DNA of 64,000 bases from Saccharum officinarum (Eukaryota; Streptophyta; Magnoliopsida; Poales; Poaceae). How positions within the stretch are numbered: the first letter of the stretch is position 1; every line of letters starts with the position of its first letter. A model generated the notes under the pieces. The model worked only from the letters and a program-made list of their open reading frames with translations, had not been told where the DNA came from and did no database searches. Below are positions 53,231 through 64,000 of the stretch, one piece after another. Both the position numbers and the translations under genes were made by a program. The stretch spans positions 89,948,401 through 90,012,400 of the forward strand of contig CM036162.1 of the NCBI GenBank assembly GCA_020631735.1, written 5' to 3'.

Positions 53231-53971
53231 GGAACGGGTGTTTTTTCACCATTCTTCCGTATGACGCAGAGCAGAGCGAGGAGCGGCAGGTTGCAGCCAC
53301 CAGCGGCTGAGGATGGTGGTGCGGCCTGGCAGCGGCCAGCTGCACCTGCGCCTGGCTTAGGCCTGACCAGCGACGACCCCCCCCCCTCTCCTAGCGCCTG
53401 GCCTGGGTGTGCGGAGGACGGAGCACGACATGGCACGGTGGGGGCAGAGGCGTTGCTGCAGTCATCGAGCACGCTCATGGAGCTTAGAGGCGGAGGGCGA
53501 GGCGCCGGCGACTGGGTCCAGCAGTAGCTGTAGCTGGTGGGGCAACCGACAACGTACCTTGGCGGAGGATTCCTCCTCTCCGTGAGGGACGGAGGCTCCA
53601 AGGGGTACAGGGCCGGCGTCGCGGGGGATAGCGGCGGCGGCGTGCCGAAGTGGGCCGCGGCGCGAGATAGAGGCTCCGCAGGGGATAGCAGCCGGCGGCA
53701 CTGCAGAGTGTGGCGGGCAGACGACCCGCACGGCACAGTGAAGCCGAGACGGCGCGAAGCAGAGTAGGAAAATTTGTTTTTTTATGAGAGAAGCGGGCAA
53801 AGCGGAGTGGGATGTCGCCCCGTCTAAGCATTTTCTTAAATCAAAACCAAAAGTAATCATGGCCGCCAAACACAACGACTTTATATCTGTAGACAGACAA
53901 ACCACCGTACTCCCAAAACATAACATCATTAGGAGATTATTTTTCACCATACTCCCAAAAACATGGACACA
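53231..53971. other. GC-rich repeat-associated segment, no gene supported
   Basis: Frames of 100-186 residues are open on both strands but are Ala/Pro/Arg/Gly-rich, with no domain recognised. It is probably the body of the transposon whose end is at 52868-53230. From 53780 the sequence becomes ordinary and holds no gene. Confidence 0.35.
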
Positions 53972-54360
53972 CAAGATGATTGAGCCATTTACATATGCTC
54001 CTGACGTCCTTTCAACTTTTGTCCATTGCTGCTCTTGTTTGTTGATCTTGATTGTGTCATCAATAGGAGTAGGACTCTTTGTCTGCTTATTATACTTGTG
54101 CTAATCCCAGTTATTTCGACTTGCAAACTGCACCAATGCTTATGCACTGGATACCGCAGTTTCCATGGCTACATATGAGCAACAAAGTACCAGAGAAAGA
54201 TTGTGTCGCGTCTTTGCATTTTATTCATGTTGGTAATGTAAAATAAAAGTAGAATAACATATAAATCCTACGAGTTCATTGTACAGCCAAGAATAATGTG
54301 CTGTATCTGTCTGTTATATGGAATGTGGTAATGAAATGTAATATTAATTACAGTGGCTAG
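53972..54360. repeat. Copy of the mtHSP70/WAK1 intergenic sequence
   Basis: It matches 44515-44902 with scattered changes (GAGCCATTTA, CTCCTGACGTCCTTTCAACTT, CCGCAGTT, TGTGCTGTATCTGTCTG). The WAK duplication therefore took some 390 bp of 3' flank but not the HSP70 coding sequence. Confidence 0.85.
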
Positions 54361-55714
54361 CTAACGCCCTGATTCCAAGCCCATGGCAGCTCTCTTTGTG
54401 ATGCTGAAATTTCCAGTAGTAGCGGTCGAGTTTGCTGTAGACGGCTCTCCAAGCAACTTGTCCAATTCTTCAGGATTCTCATGTGCCCATGGATGGTGCA
54501 GGATCTTCCTCAGCCTATCAAGCCTATCCGCAACTTCCTTCATCGTTGGCCTATTCACACCACTCATCTCTAAGCACAGCCTCGCTAACTCTGCAATCTC
54601 CTCAAGATACTCAATATTCTCACTGTTCTTGATCTGATCATCTAGGATATGCTCAAGCTTATTTTCCTTCATCGCATACAGAAACCTCATCGACAGACTC
54701 CTGTCCTTCTCAGGCCCTTCGAGGTTGAACGCCTTCTTGCCCGTGAGCAGCTCTAGGAGAACAACTCCAAAGCTATACACGTCGCTCTTGTCTGTCAACT
54801 CGTATGTCTGCATGTACTCTGGATCAAGGTACCCGCACGTCCCTTGGACAACCGTGACAAACTGTGACTTGTCATTCGGCGCCAGGATGGACGCGCCAAA
54901 ATCGGAGACTTTGGCCGTGTAGTCACCGTCTAGGAGGATGTTGGTCGACTTAACGTCGCCGTGGAGGATCGGCGGCGACGCGCAGGAATGGAGGTAGGCC
55001 AACGCCTCGGCGGACTCGTAGGCGATCCTCAGGCGAGAGTCCAGCGAGACGTGCTGCTGCCGGTGGTGGTCGCCGTGGATGAGATCGAACAGCGTGCCGT
55101 TGGGGATGAACTCGTAGACGAGCATGGGGACTTCGACCTCGAGGCAGCAGCCGAGGAGCTTCACGATGTTCCTGTGGTTGATCTGGGACAGGATGAGCAT
55201 CTCCTTGCCGAACTCTTTCTTCTGCTGCTCGTCGATCGTCATGCACCGCTTCACGGCGATCTCGGTGCCGCTCTTCAGGACTCCCTTGTACACGGTTCCG
55301 TGTCCTCCGTGGCCGAGGACTCGCTGCCCGTCGAAGTTGGCCGTGGCTTGCTGCAGTTCTTCTTCGGAGAAGATCGTGAACGCGGCGCCCTTGGTGGTGC
55401 TGTGATTTCATCTCTTCGAATAGAGCAGACCGCCGTGCCGTCGGAAATACCTCTGCTTGATGCGATGCAGCTTTCGCCGTTCTTGGACGAGGTACGCGCA
55501 GGTGATTCCGATCACGAGAGTCACGAGTCCAACACTTGCACCTGCATCATCGATTCAAAATGAAGGTTCAGACTGACGCGTTTTGTTAACTCCCGCAAAA
55601 AGCATTAAAATATTTATTTAGTAGAAAAACATCTCCCAGCAGGGAATTTCCTAATGCTTTATTCTCCAGCGACCCTACCAACAACCGGCACCATCCAAGT
55701 TGACCTCTGACTTT
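54361..55714 (-). pseudogene. WAK: Wall-associated kinase copy 2, truncated by the scaffold gap and frame-broken
   Basis: Exon 4 is 55541-54361. The end of exon 3 is 55714-55679, and the rest is hidden in the N run. The kinase is about 97% identical to WAK1 at the protein level (changes include LEHILDD for LEDIVDD and KILHHPW for KIMQHPW). It keeps the Lys in EIAVKRCM, the HGDVKSTN loop and DFGAS. The linker lacks one base relative to WAK1 (CTGCTCTATTCG against CTGCTTCTATTCG). The transmembrane frame therefore enters the kinase frame but meets TGA at once (LLYSKR then stop). It is probably a pseudogene. The donor after exon 3 differs from WAK1 (GTAGGG instead of GTACGT) but keeps GT. Confidence 0.85.
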
Positions 55715-55814
55715 NNNNNNNNNNNNNNNNNNNNNNNNNNNNNNNNNNNNNNNNNNNNNNNNNNNNNNNNNNNNNNNNNNNNNNNNNNNNNNNNNNNNNN
55801 NNNNNNNNNNNNNN
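55715..55814. other. Scaffold gap of exactly 100 N
   Basis: A placeholder-sized gap lies inside WAK2 exon 3. Sequence to its right duplicates contig 2 from 34647. Confidence 0.97.
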
Positions 55815-57444
55815 ACCACCCTGGTATTAGTAGACTAAAGCTCATTAAATTAAGTAATAAATAGTAAAAATAAAAACCCTTATCAATCCATGAAAACATG
55901 GTTGCATGCTGTGGAGAATAATAATCTTGTAAAACTCAGGAAAAGGCACATTCATAAATTTTTGTCGGTTCGTCTCGCCAATATATAAGCGGTGGAGACT
56001 TTTAAGTCTGTACGGTAGTAGCGTTGGGGCAAGGAGAAGGAAAGAAGAAATCGGCCAGACACCCAAATCGAATCCAAAACGAGCTGTAAATTGAATGAAA
56101 AAGGAGTAGAGTTGGAGCTGACGTGGGGCAAGAAATTCTCAAATCCATAACGTTAAACGTAAGAGAAGCAAATTGAGGAGAAGCAAATTGAGGCCACACT
56201 CACGAGATAATAAGGAGATCATAGATAGCAGTCCAATATATATAAGAAAAATCCCCTACGAAGCAGATCACACGACGATTCGACCCCAGCCACGAGGAAC
56301 TTCGCCTCGGAAAAGGAAGGATGTGTGGCCGCAAGGGGACTTTGATCTGGTTAACCAGCCGTCGATCCACGCACCTGGCCGCTTGCGACCGTCGGGACAC
56401 TTGAGCGCCACGCTGCAGGGCGGCTCGCCGCCCGTGCGGCCACCAGGGACACGGGCCATGCAGTCGCCGGGGCGCCTGGGATGCCCGTTCGCGACCGCCG
56501 AGATGCCTGATTGCCACTGCAAGGCGGCTCGATAGAGGCATGGAGCCACGCGCGGCCACCGCTGCACGCGAGCTGGCATGAATCCGTGGGGGCATGCGGC
56601 CACCAGGGACGTGGGCCACGCAACTGCCAGGATGCCTGAGCTCGCCGCTCGCGGCCGCGGGACGCCTGAGCGCCACTGCAGGGTGGCTCGACCAAGCCAC
56701 CCGTGTGCCCACCAGGGACGCGGGCCACGCGGCCGTCGGAGTTCCTGGCCTCGCTTCTCCCGACTGCCAGGAGGCCTGAGCGCCACTGTAGGCAGCTCGA
56801 CGGGGCCGTGCGCGGCCTCTGTTGCACGGGAGCTCTGGCGAGCGGCCTGGCGGCAGCGCGTCTCAGTCCGCCATGCGCTCTCCCGCCGGCGGCTCTCCTC
56901 AGTCTGGCCCCGCGCGTCTTGAAGCCTGCGGCGACCACCTGCGCCGGTGCTCCTCTCTCTGGCGACTGGTGCGAGAAACACGAAGGGAGAAGGAAAGAAA
57001 TGAGCTAGGGTTTTGGGAGCCGAAGGTTGTTCCACACAAGCGTGTCCTCGGCCGTCGGATGGGATTAGATGGCTCAGATTGAGCCAAGCCTTAGCTGGCC
57101 GGCGGGCCTACGTGACCCGGTGTGGGTGCACGGCCAAGCCTAGGTAACCATGCTTAAGGCCTCTGCGGTCGTTCAGCAGGCCGAAAGGCCATAAAGGGCC
57201 TCTCTGTTTTCAAGATTTGGGTCAAAATAAGCAAACAATTAAGTCTCAGTTTAATTTATTTTCAGTGGTCGCTCAAAAAAAATATTTTCAGTGCTTATAA
57301 TTTGCTGTTTTATTTAAAGATTTGTTTAAGCACCGTTAAGTAAGTAATATTGTCCACTATAAATTAAGTCATCTCCAAATGTAAGACCATTTAATAAACT
57401 ATGTGTCCCGTGCTCCCGTTGCAATGCACGGGCATTTTTACTAG
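55815..57444 (+). mobile_element. Helitron, second copy (3' part)
   Basis: It corresponds to 34647-36278, with the hairpin GTTGCAATGCACGGGC and CTAG at 57441-57444 followed by T. The 5' 1 kb would lie in the gap. The GC-rich repeat segment is at about 56270-57040. Confidence 0.75.
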
Positions 57445-57951
57445 TGTTTCATATAAAATATGCAATGTCATAAAAAAAAGAAACTTGATGCTCATCCGGA
57501 CCACGAGCCCATGTGGCAAACGATTTGTGCGATACGTTTGGTTTGCTGCCGAACATTTGTCACACCTAAACTTTTGTGAATTATGTTGGATATATTATGG
57601 GCTTGGCTTATATAATATTTAATAAATCAAATAAACTCTATGGCCCGTATTAACGCGTGATATATGGTTTAATACCATACGAGATTTTGACTAGATGTTA
57701 ACTCAGTTTATATGGTTAGACATTGTCTATCTATATTGAGAAGCTAGGAAAATAACGTAGGTGTGCCACACGCGCGCATGCCACTGGTGGCCGGGCGTGG
57801 GCAGGTGACGAACGAGCGGACGGATGGACGGGACTAGTTTTGCCAATCAAATCACATAATTACGGGAGTTAGTTCCTTTTTGTGTTAGTGGCGGCTTTAT
57901 GGTAGAAGTTTCGTCTGTTACTGCCGTCCCCATCCTTGGCTCCTCCATCAG

Positions 57952-58520
57952 TCATTTCTTTCGCTTTTGAGACAACCACATATTCAGTTGTTCTCTGGTT
58001 CTCCTGGCTCCTCCGTCAGTCATTTCCTTCGCTTCTGAGACAACCACGTATTCCAGCTGCTCTGTGATTCTCTCCGTCCCAGTTCGGCCTCTGAAATGCC
58101 TGCCGTCTTCGAGTTCGCTTGCTCGGATGAAGGGCGACAATTACGTTTTTGGGGAGTGTCGCTGGCGGCATGACTACTCACTTCATCCTCTACTTCCTAG
58201 AGGATCGCTGGTGATCGGCACAGCTTCTCATCTGCACTGCATCAAGCTTATAATCTCGGCTCTTCTGTCAGTCATTTCCTTCACTTCTGAGACAACCACA
58301 TATTCAGCTGCTCTCTGGTTCTCCCCGTCCTGGTTCCTGCACACACAGGAACGGGGAGAGTAGGCCTCCGGAACGTCTGCCGTGTTCGAGTTCGCTTGCT
58401 CGGACGAAGGGCGGCAATTACGTTTTTGGGAGTGTCGCGGCGACACGACTACTCACTTCATCCTCTACTTCCTGGAGGATCGCTGATGATCGGCACAGCT
58501 TCTCATCTACACTGCATCAG
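57952..58520 (+). repeat. Second copy of the ~280-bp tandem duplicated block
   Basis: It corresponds to 36785-37330, with the same markers and small differences (GGCGGCAATTACG, one G fewer in TTTTTGGGAG). Confidence 0.6.
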
Positions 58521-58629
58521 GCGGGACGACTACATCGATAAGCACTATGTCATCGAGTGCATCCGGCTCTGCCGCTGGGTATGTTTCTGGAACGAATTCT
58601 TTAAGGTCTTGGCTATCAATCCTTAGTTT

Positions 58630-58870
58630 GGCTGTGTTTAGATGGGGGTGTAAAATTTTGGAAGCACAGTAACTCTTTCGTTTTTATTTGGCAATTAGTG
58701 TCTAATCATGAGCTAATTAGGTTCGAAAGATTCGTCTCGTGATTTACAACCAAACTGTGTAATTAGTTATTTTTTTATCTATATTTAATGCTCCATGCAT
58801 ACGTCCAAAGATTCGATGTAACGGGGAATCTTGTAAAATTTTTGGAACCTTAAAGCAACTAAACACTGCC
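58630..58870. mobile_element. Tourist-like MITE, second copy
   Basis: It is the same element as 37465-37705, with TTT flanks and one-base indels. Confidence 0.65.
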
Positions 58871-59285
58871 TTTGAGTATCATTTACATTCTACTGCGCAG
58901 CGCACACGCGTCCATCTACTACGCAGCGCACCGCTCAGCCTGCTCCTCTCTCTCTCTCTCCATTCCCTCCTTCCCGACATCGGCCGCACCGCACCGTCCA
59001 CGCGCCCTCTCCCCTCTGATGGCTGCGGCGGTGGGCTCTCACCATCACCACCAATTGCTCTAGCAGCGCGCGGCCGGTCCCCGACCCTCCCCCGACTCGC
59101 GGTGGCGTGGCCCCGCTCCTCCCCTACTGGCGGCGCGCGGCCTCTCCCTTCCCCGACTCGCGGCGTCGCGGCCCCGCTCCTTCCTCGACCCGCGGCAGTG
59201 CTGATTCGCGCCCTTCCCTGATCAGCGGCGTCAGCCCCTTCCCCCACGCGCGCTCGGCTCCCCGGACGCCGCTCGCGAAGGGCTC

Positions 59286-61041
59286 GTGCGCGGCTGCCCC
59301 GCACCGACGCCAGCAGATCTCCGCACAGCTCGCGCGGGCGTCCCTGTTGAATCTAGGGTTCGACGCTGGCGATGCGTCCTCGGGCTCCATCTGCCCGATG
59401 TCCGTTTCCTCCGGTGGGGTGGGGTGTGGTGCGGCGGCCATGAACTCCAGCGGATGCGACATGAGTTTCTCTACCTCACCGTTATTGCAACAGCTTCCTG
59501 CAGTTCATACAGTTTCTGGCTTTCTGCTGCTGTGTCTGAACATTTTTGCTTTGTGCAATCAGGAACGGGCCTGCTCCCAGCCGTGCGTGGTGCACCAGAC
59601 CCCCTTCGAGGGCCACCAGTCTGATACCGGTCACCACCGGTGGCAGGTTCAAAGCCTTTGGCAGTGCAGCCCCTCATCAAGGTGCTGTAATCTCTGAATC
59701 CCATCGAGACAATAAATTAGGATGATGCTGGTGAACTCTGTGAATGCCTATAGTATTAGCGTTAGATTTCATACTCTGAAGAAATTAATATCATAGCTAC
59801 TCGAGTCTGTTACTTCTGAACCTGCAACCAGTTATAAGCCTAATGGCTGGCCAACTCCTTTTTAGAAATTAGACTTGCCCGGTTGTACTTAGAATTTGCA
59901 GTTTCTACTTTACAAAAATTTGGCTCACTCGATAGATACATGACTTATATATAGATTAGAAATCTCAACTGTTTGATTTTTTTAGTGGAATGACCTCTTA
60001 TTTGCAATTCGATTTTGAATCCTAATACAATATTTCTATGGTTAACACCGGCAACAGATTATACTGTGCCACCTTTCTGTTCAATCATTAAACTAGTCAC
60101 ATCATCACCCTGCCTCTGTTTGTTTTTTGCAAATAAACCGGGATTTGGAGGTAGGGGGTGGAGCTGTGGGTTGAAAATGAACACAAACATTATACTTGTT
60201 TTTTCATAATACAAAACCTGTCTAATTAGGAAGACATTGGTGCCTAATTAATGACACTTAAGTTGCCTAAGAAAATGCAGCTTCTTGTAGCCGGCTGTTG
60301 CTAGTTTGCCTGTAAAAGTAAACTAGAATATACTGTAGGTATAACTGTAATAAGCTGCAGCCACAACAAAATAATCGTAGCCGAGCAGGTCGATTACCCA
60401 TATTTTCTTCATGTGAGTTTTTGATTTCTAAGCATACATGGAAATACCGGATGTCACACACGATTGAGCTAGCTGCTCTTGTTGTATTGTCATTATTGTA
60501 GACATTTTAACTGTAATGTTTTTGCTTCCTGCTATATACAAATGTAATGACAACAACTCTTTTTTGTGTATGCATTTACAGTACAGGCTCTTATGTTATG
60601 GGTTGCAAATGAACAGACACAGACACTATACTTGCCTTTTCAGAATATATAAATTGCCTATTTAGGAAGACTATGTTGCCTAACGAATAAAACTTAAATT
60701 GCCTAAGAGAAATGTAGCTGGTGTTTAGGTTTTATGGAGGTGTCAATAATTAGGATTTAGAGCTGAATAATTAGCAATTAGTCATTTTTGGGCATTGTGC
60801 AAGTACTCGTCCCTTAGCCTAATTATTTATCACGTCACAATCACCCTTTTCAGTCTAAAAATATGTTTAACCAACTGGTTTTTGTTTCAGGTATACCATC
60901 ACAAAAACCTTTTGCATTGCTTTTGTCACGAGATTCGATGTTCCTATCTTTCTGGCCAATACTTCTCTGCTATTGGATTGTGCTCTTTTGTCCTGACAAT
61001 GAAGCGACAGATTGTGCATATGATCAAGTATTGGAAAGCAG
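59286..61041 (+). CDS. Putative spliced gene of unknown function (copy 2)
   Basis: It is the counterpart of 38120-39883. The ATG stretch reads MSVSSGGVGCGAAAMNSS (3 bases longer). The last recognised exon is 60891-61041 (151 bp, 12 bases shorter), with the same splice borders TTTCAG|GTATACC and AAAGCAG|GTGAGA. The in-frame nature of both indels is the main hint of coding. The product is not recognised, and the reservations given for the first copy apply. Confidence 0.3.
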
Positions 61042-62638
61042 GTGAGACCTCTATGTTTCTGAGCTAGTGTGTTTCCTTTTTACTTCTTTGGAAGGGCAGA
61101 TCATGCTTTGTAACAGAGTTTCTCAAAAGTTAATAAGAAACGGTTTTCAGGCAAATGTTTTTTTGGTCATGTTAGTGCTTCTCTAGACTATGTTGATAGT
61201 TCCTGTTCGTTCAGGCAAATAGTCCATGGGTGATCATTTGTCTGACGTTTTCATATTTCCTTTCGCATTGGTCAGTGGTACTTGAACTTTGAGCCCCTGT
61301 AATTTCGTTATCTTGGTAATAAAATTCGGTTTTACCATTGTGGGAAAAAATAACAAATTGTTTTATGCCATGTGGTTTGTATTGCGAATTGTGTCTATTG
61401 TCTAGGTCTAATCAATAGTAAACTATACTTGCCTTTTCAGAATACATAAATTGCCTATTTAGGATACATAAATTGCCTTATCAGAATACATAAATTGCGA
61501 ATTAGTGTAATGGCTCAGTTCAACCCAATAGATTAGCCTGCAGGTCATGTAATTTCTACATAGGCTTAAATTATATAACTGAAATTTCTGCATGGTGGGG
61601 AAATTTGTTATGATGGTGCATTTTTATGCTTTATTATATCAGTTGCATGATAGCATGAACTTTTTCCTGATAGGTTCAATTGCTTCAAATTTGATTTGCT
61701 TATATACCAAAACTACAACCATTAGGAATGATCTTTGTTTAATATTATTTGATAGGCAATTTAAGTGTCATTTGTTGGGCAACAATATGCTTTTAAATAG
61801 GCAATTTAGCCTTTTTTGTTGTAAATCTGGGGGTAGGTCATTAAGATGATTCCTATGCATGCAACGTGTGCTGCTATATCATGACATGTAGGCAACAAAC
61901 TTATGACACATGTTATTTTTTTTAACATGTAGGATGCAGGCCATGTTCAGTAGTACAGAGAAGCAAGATAAGGGCCATGTATAGAGAAGAATGTGTAAAT
62001 TTATGTTTTTCCTACGGTACTAGATGTATAGTGTTGTGCTTTTCAAAAAACTGCAGATGCAAATGTATTTTTTTCTTGAATACATTGTCCTTTTGTGAAC
62101 ATGTACATGCAGTACCTAAAAGCATATGTCTGGGGCTGATTTTGCCTTATTCCCATAAAACATAAAACTGTGGTCGTATCTGGGCCTGAGCTGTGCAAGT
62201 CGTTCCTTTTCAATTAGCATTTTGCAAAAAAAAAGTTCCTTTCCTTAATTGCAGTGTGCGTGCGGGAGCGTGCATTAGCTGCTTCTTTTTTTTTATGAGA
62301 AATCTATCCACGGTAGATTGGGGTCTGGAAAAAGCCCAGGCCCAACGGACGGAGACGGATTGATGCCGTGTAGAAGCTTCCACCAGCCTCGTGGCCCACC
62401 GTCAGCCACAGATTTGTCCTGGTGAGAATCACAGAAATGCCCCTGGCCGCCATTTCTTTCCCCTCTTCCAAGCCAATGCCGCGGACCGCGAGGGGTTTAA
62501 GAGAAGGGAGCGCTGCCGCCGCCGCCCACTAGGGTTTTTCGGATCTCGCCTCCTCCTCCTCCTCCTCCTCCCTCCCGCGCCCGCAAGCCGCGACCACAAG
62601 CCGCCGTTGGAAGTCGCGCCCAAGACCTAGTGCCAGCG

Positions 62639-64000
62639 ATGGCCTTCGGAACTCTCGTCGCGTCGAGGCTGGCCAGGTCCGGCCGCACCCTCGCATCCGC
62701 CGTTGCCCAGGTCCGTGCCACCTCTGTTCCCGTGAACCTGCTATTTGCTTGCGGTTCGTGTCCCTTGGTCAAGGCCAATTTGTGGCGTTGCGCGTTCTTC
62801 TGATGATGTTTGGGTTGATGCGATGTGTTGATCTGTTCTCTGTTTTTGCGATCTGATTAGGGTCCCATGGCCCAGCGGACAGCGCCTCCTCTGCTCTCCA
62901 GGCTTGGAGCAGTAGCTCGTCTTCTCAGGTAATTAGGAACTCGAGATGTGTTGTCATTAATAGGTCCGTATCCATGGCAATTTGTCTCCTAAGTGAATGT
63001 TCTGCATGCAGCACAAAGCCGGTCGCGGCAGATGTCATCGGTATCGATCTAGGCACAACGAATTCCTGCGTCTCCGTCATGGAAGGAAAGGTGTGTTTTT
63101 TCTCTGTTCACTCCGAAATCTGCCATATTCTGTTATTTGTAAATGGGTTGTTGTATCCATCTGTAGTAGATGTAATGCTTGAATTGCTGAAATTGGTTTG
63201 GGTCAGCTGCTGTATCAATATGTACTTAATGTCATGGCTTGAAATTGCTGCAATTTGAGTGCATTCTGTCATGCTTGAATGCTGAAATTGGTTTGGGTCA
63301 GCAGCTGTCTCAATATGCACGTAATGTCATGGCCTGAAATAGCTGCAGTTTGAGTACATTCTGTTATTTGTAAATGGGTTGTTGAATCCTTCTGTAGTAG
63401 TAGATATCATGCTTGAATGTTGAAATTGGTTTGGGTCAGCTGCTGTCTCAATATGTACTTAATGTCATGGCTTGAAATTGCTGCAATTTGAGTACATGTT
63501 CTATTGGTTCTGGTTATGATGCTGGTAGTCAGGAAGTGATTGTTGACTTTGCCTGTGTAGACACCACGGGTGATTGAAAATGCGGAAGGCGCGAGGACAA
63601 CTCCCTCCATTGTTGCCAAGAATCAGAATGGTGACCTGCTGATCGGAATCACCGCGAGCCGGCAGGCGGTAACCAATGCCCAGAACACAATTCGTGGGTC
63701 GAAGCGTTTGATCGGTAGGACTTTTGATGACCCGCAGACCCAGAAGGAGATGAAGATGGTGCCTTACAAGATTGTCAAGGCACCGAATGGTGATGCCTGG
63801 GTGGAGTTGGGTGGCCAGCAGTACTCCCCTAGCCAGATTGGTGCATTTGTTCTCACTAAGATGAAGGAAACTGCAGAGGCTTACCTTGGCAAGACAGTCT
63901 CTAAGGCAGTTATTACTGTCCCAGCTTATTTCAATGATGCTCAACGCCAGGCTACCAAGGATGCTGGTAGGATTGCTGGACTGGAGGTTATGAGGATTAT
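62639..64000 (+). CDS. mtHSC70: Mitochondrial HSP70, second copy, cut by the window edge
   Basis: Exons 62639-62710, 62861-62928, 63012-63090 and 63561 to beyond 64000 match the first copy at a constant offset of 21116, with the same presequence ([15 protein letters not shown]) and [10 protein letters not shown] motif. The visible coding sequence appears identical to copy 1, including intron 3 with its repeats. The 5' leader differs: a longer (CCT)n run and an extra stretch CCGCGACCACAAG before the start. The frame is open to the edge, at about the segment [10 protein letters not shown]. It is either a recent paralogue or the second allele or homeologue of the same gene. Confidence 0.93.

Larger units (their letters stand above)
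55815..64000 (+). repeat. Near-identical copy of 34647-42884
   Basis: The two blocks share every element in order. The offset is 21168 at the start and 21116 in mtHSP70, so the right copy has lost about 52 bases net through small indels. Long stretches (such as 41600-42880) show no difference that I could find. The copy starts exactly at a scaffold gap and runs off the window. Confidence 0.95.

Noticed and set aside
53176..53974. Minus-strand frames of 170-186 residues
   Set aside because: Composition-driven (Ala/Pro/Arg) in a repeat-associated GC-rich block.
1..64000. CRISPR arrays, rRNA or tRNA genes
   Set aside because: No regularly spaced identical short repeats with unique spacers, no rRNA words and no tRNA A/B-box pairs were noticed. 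The sequence is a plant nuclear genome, and the tandem repeats seen are satellites or transposon repeats.

Overview
This is nuclear DNA from a grass. The evidence is spliced genes with GT..AG introns and GC-rich 5' ends, many MITEs, nested LTR retrotransposons with GTTGGCGCGC-type primer sites, Helitron ends of the grass type (TTGCAACGCACG hairpin then CTAG) and wall-associated kinases. The repeat families look panicoid, perhaps Andropogoneae (sorghum, sugarcane or Miscanthus relatives), but that is inference. Two runs of exactly 100 N (32616-32715 and 55715-55814) show that the window is three contigs joined in a scaffold.

Contig 1 (1-32615). Positions 1-3700 are nested transposon remnants. 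An EMSY-LIKE gene (ENT plus Agenet/Tudor domains, ten coding exons, + strand) lies at 4827-8514. A SANT/Myb-bromodomain gene (three coding exons, - strand) lies at 10165-13314. Positions 13.5-18.7 kb are MITE-rich intergenic DNA with a ~340 bp tandem array and one orphan exon resembling an EMB8-type alpha/beta hydrolase. From 18928 to about 31.5 kb there is one decayed Tat-lineage Ty3 retrotransposon: 5' LTR, duplicated gag leader, gag, protease, RT, RNase H, second RNase H, integrase and a spliced antisense ORF. A 1983 bp solo LTR sits inside it with a clean 5 bp target duplication. No 3' LTR is visible.

Contig 2 (32716-55714). In order it holds a Helitron, a two- or three-exon gene of unknown function, a complete mitochondrial HSP70 gene (+), a wall-associated kinase gene (WAK1, -), a 5'-truncated RTE-type LINE with a 16 bp target duplication, an unclassified repeat block, and a second WAK copy (WAK2, -) that runs into the gap. 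Both WAK copies have a broken reading frame between the transmembrane segment and the kinase.

Contig 3 (55815-64000) repeats contig 2 from 34647 to about 42884 almost base for base: Helitron 3' half, unknown gene, and mtHSP70 up to the window edge. It is either a very recent ~21 kb tandem duplication or, more simply, an allelic or homeologous haplotig scaffolded next to its partner.

The host genes are unrelated in function: chromatin reading (EML, SANT-bromodomain), mitochondrial protein import and folding (mtHSP70) and cell-surface sensing (WAK). There is no operon-like organisation. I found no rRNA, tRNA or CRISPR. The most unusual things seen are the near-identical duplicated block at a gap, the shared WAK frame break, the bromodomain that lacks the usual acetyl-lysine-binding Asn, and the spliced antisense ORF in the Tat element.
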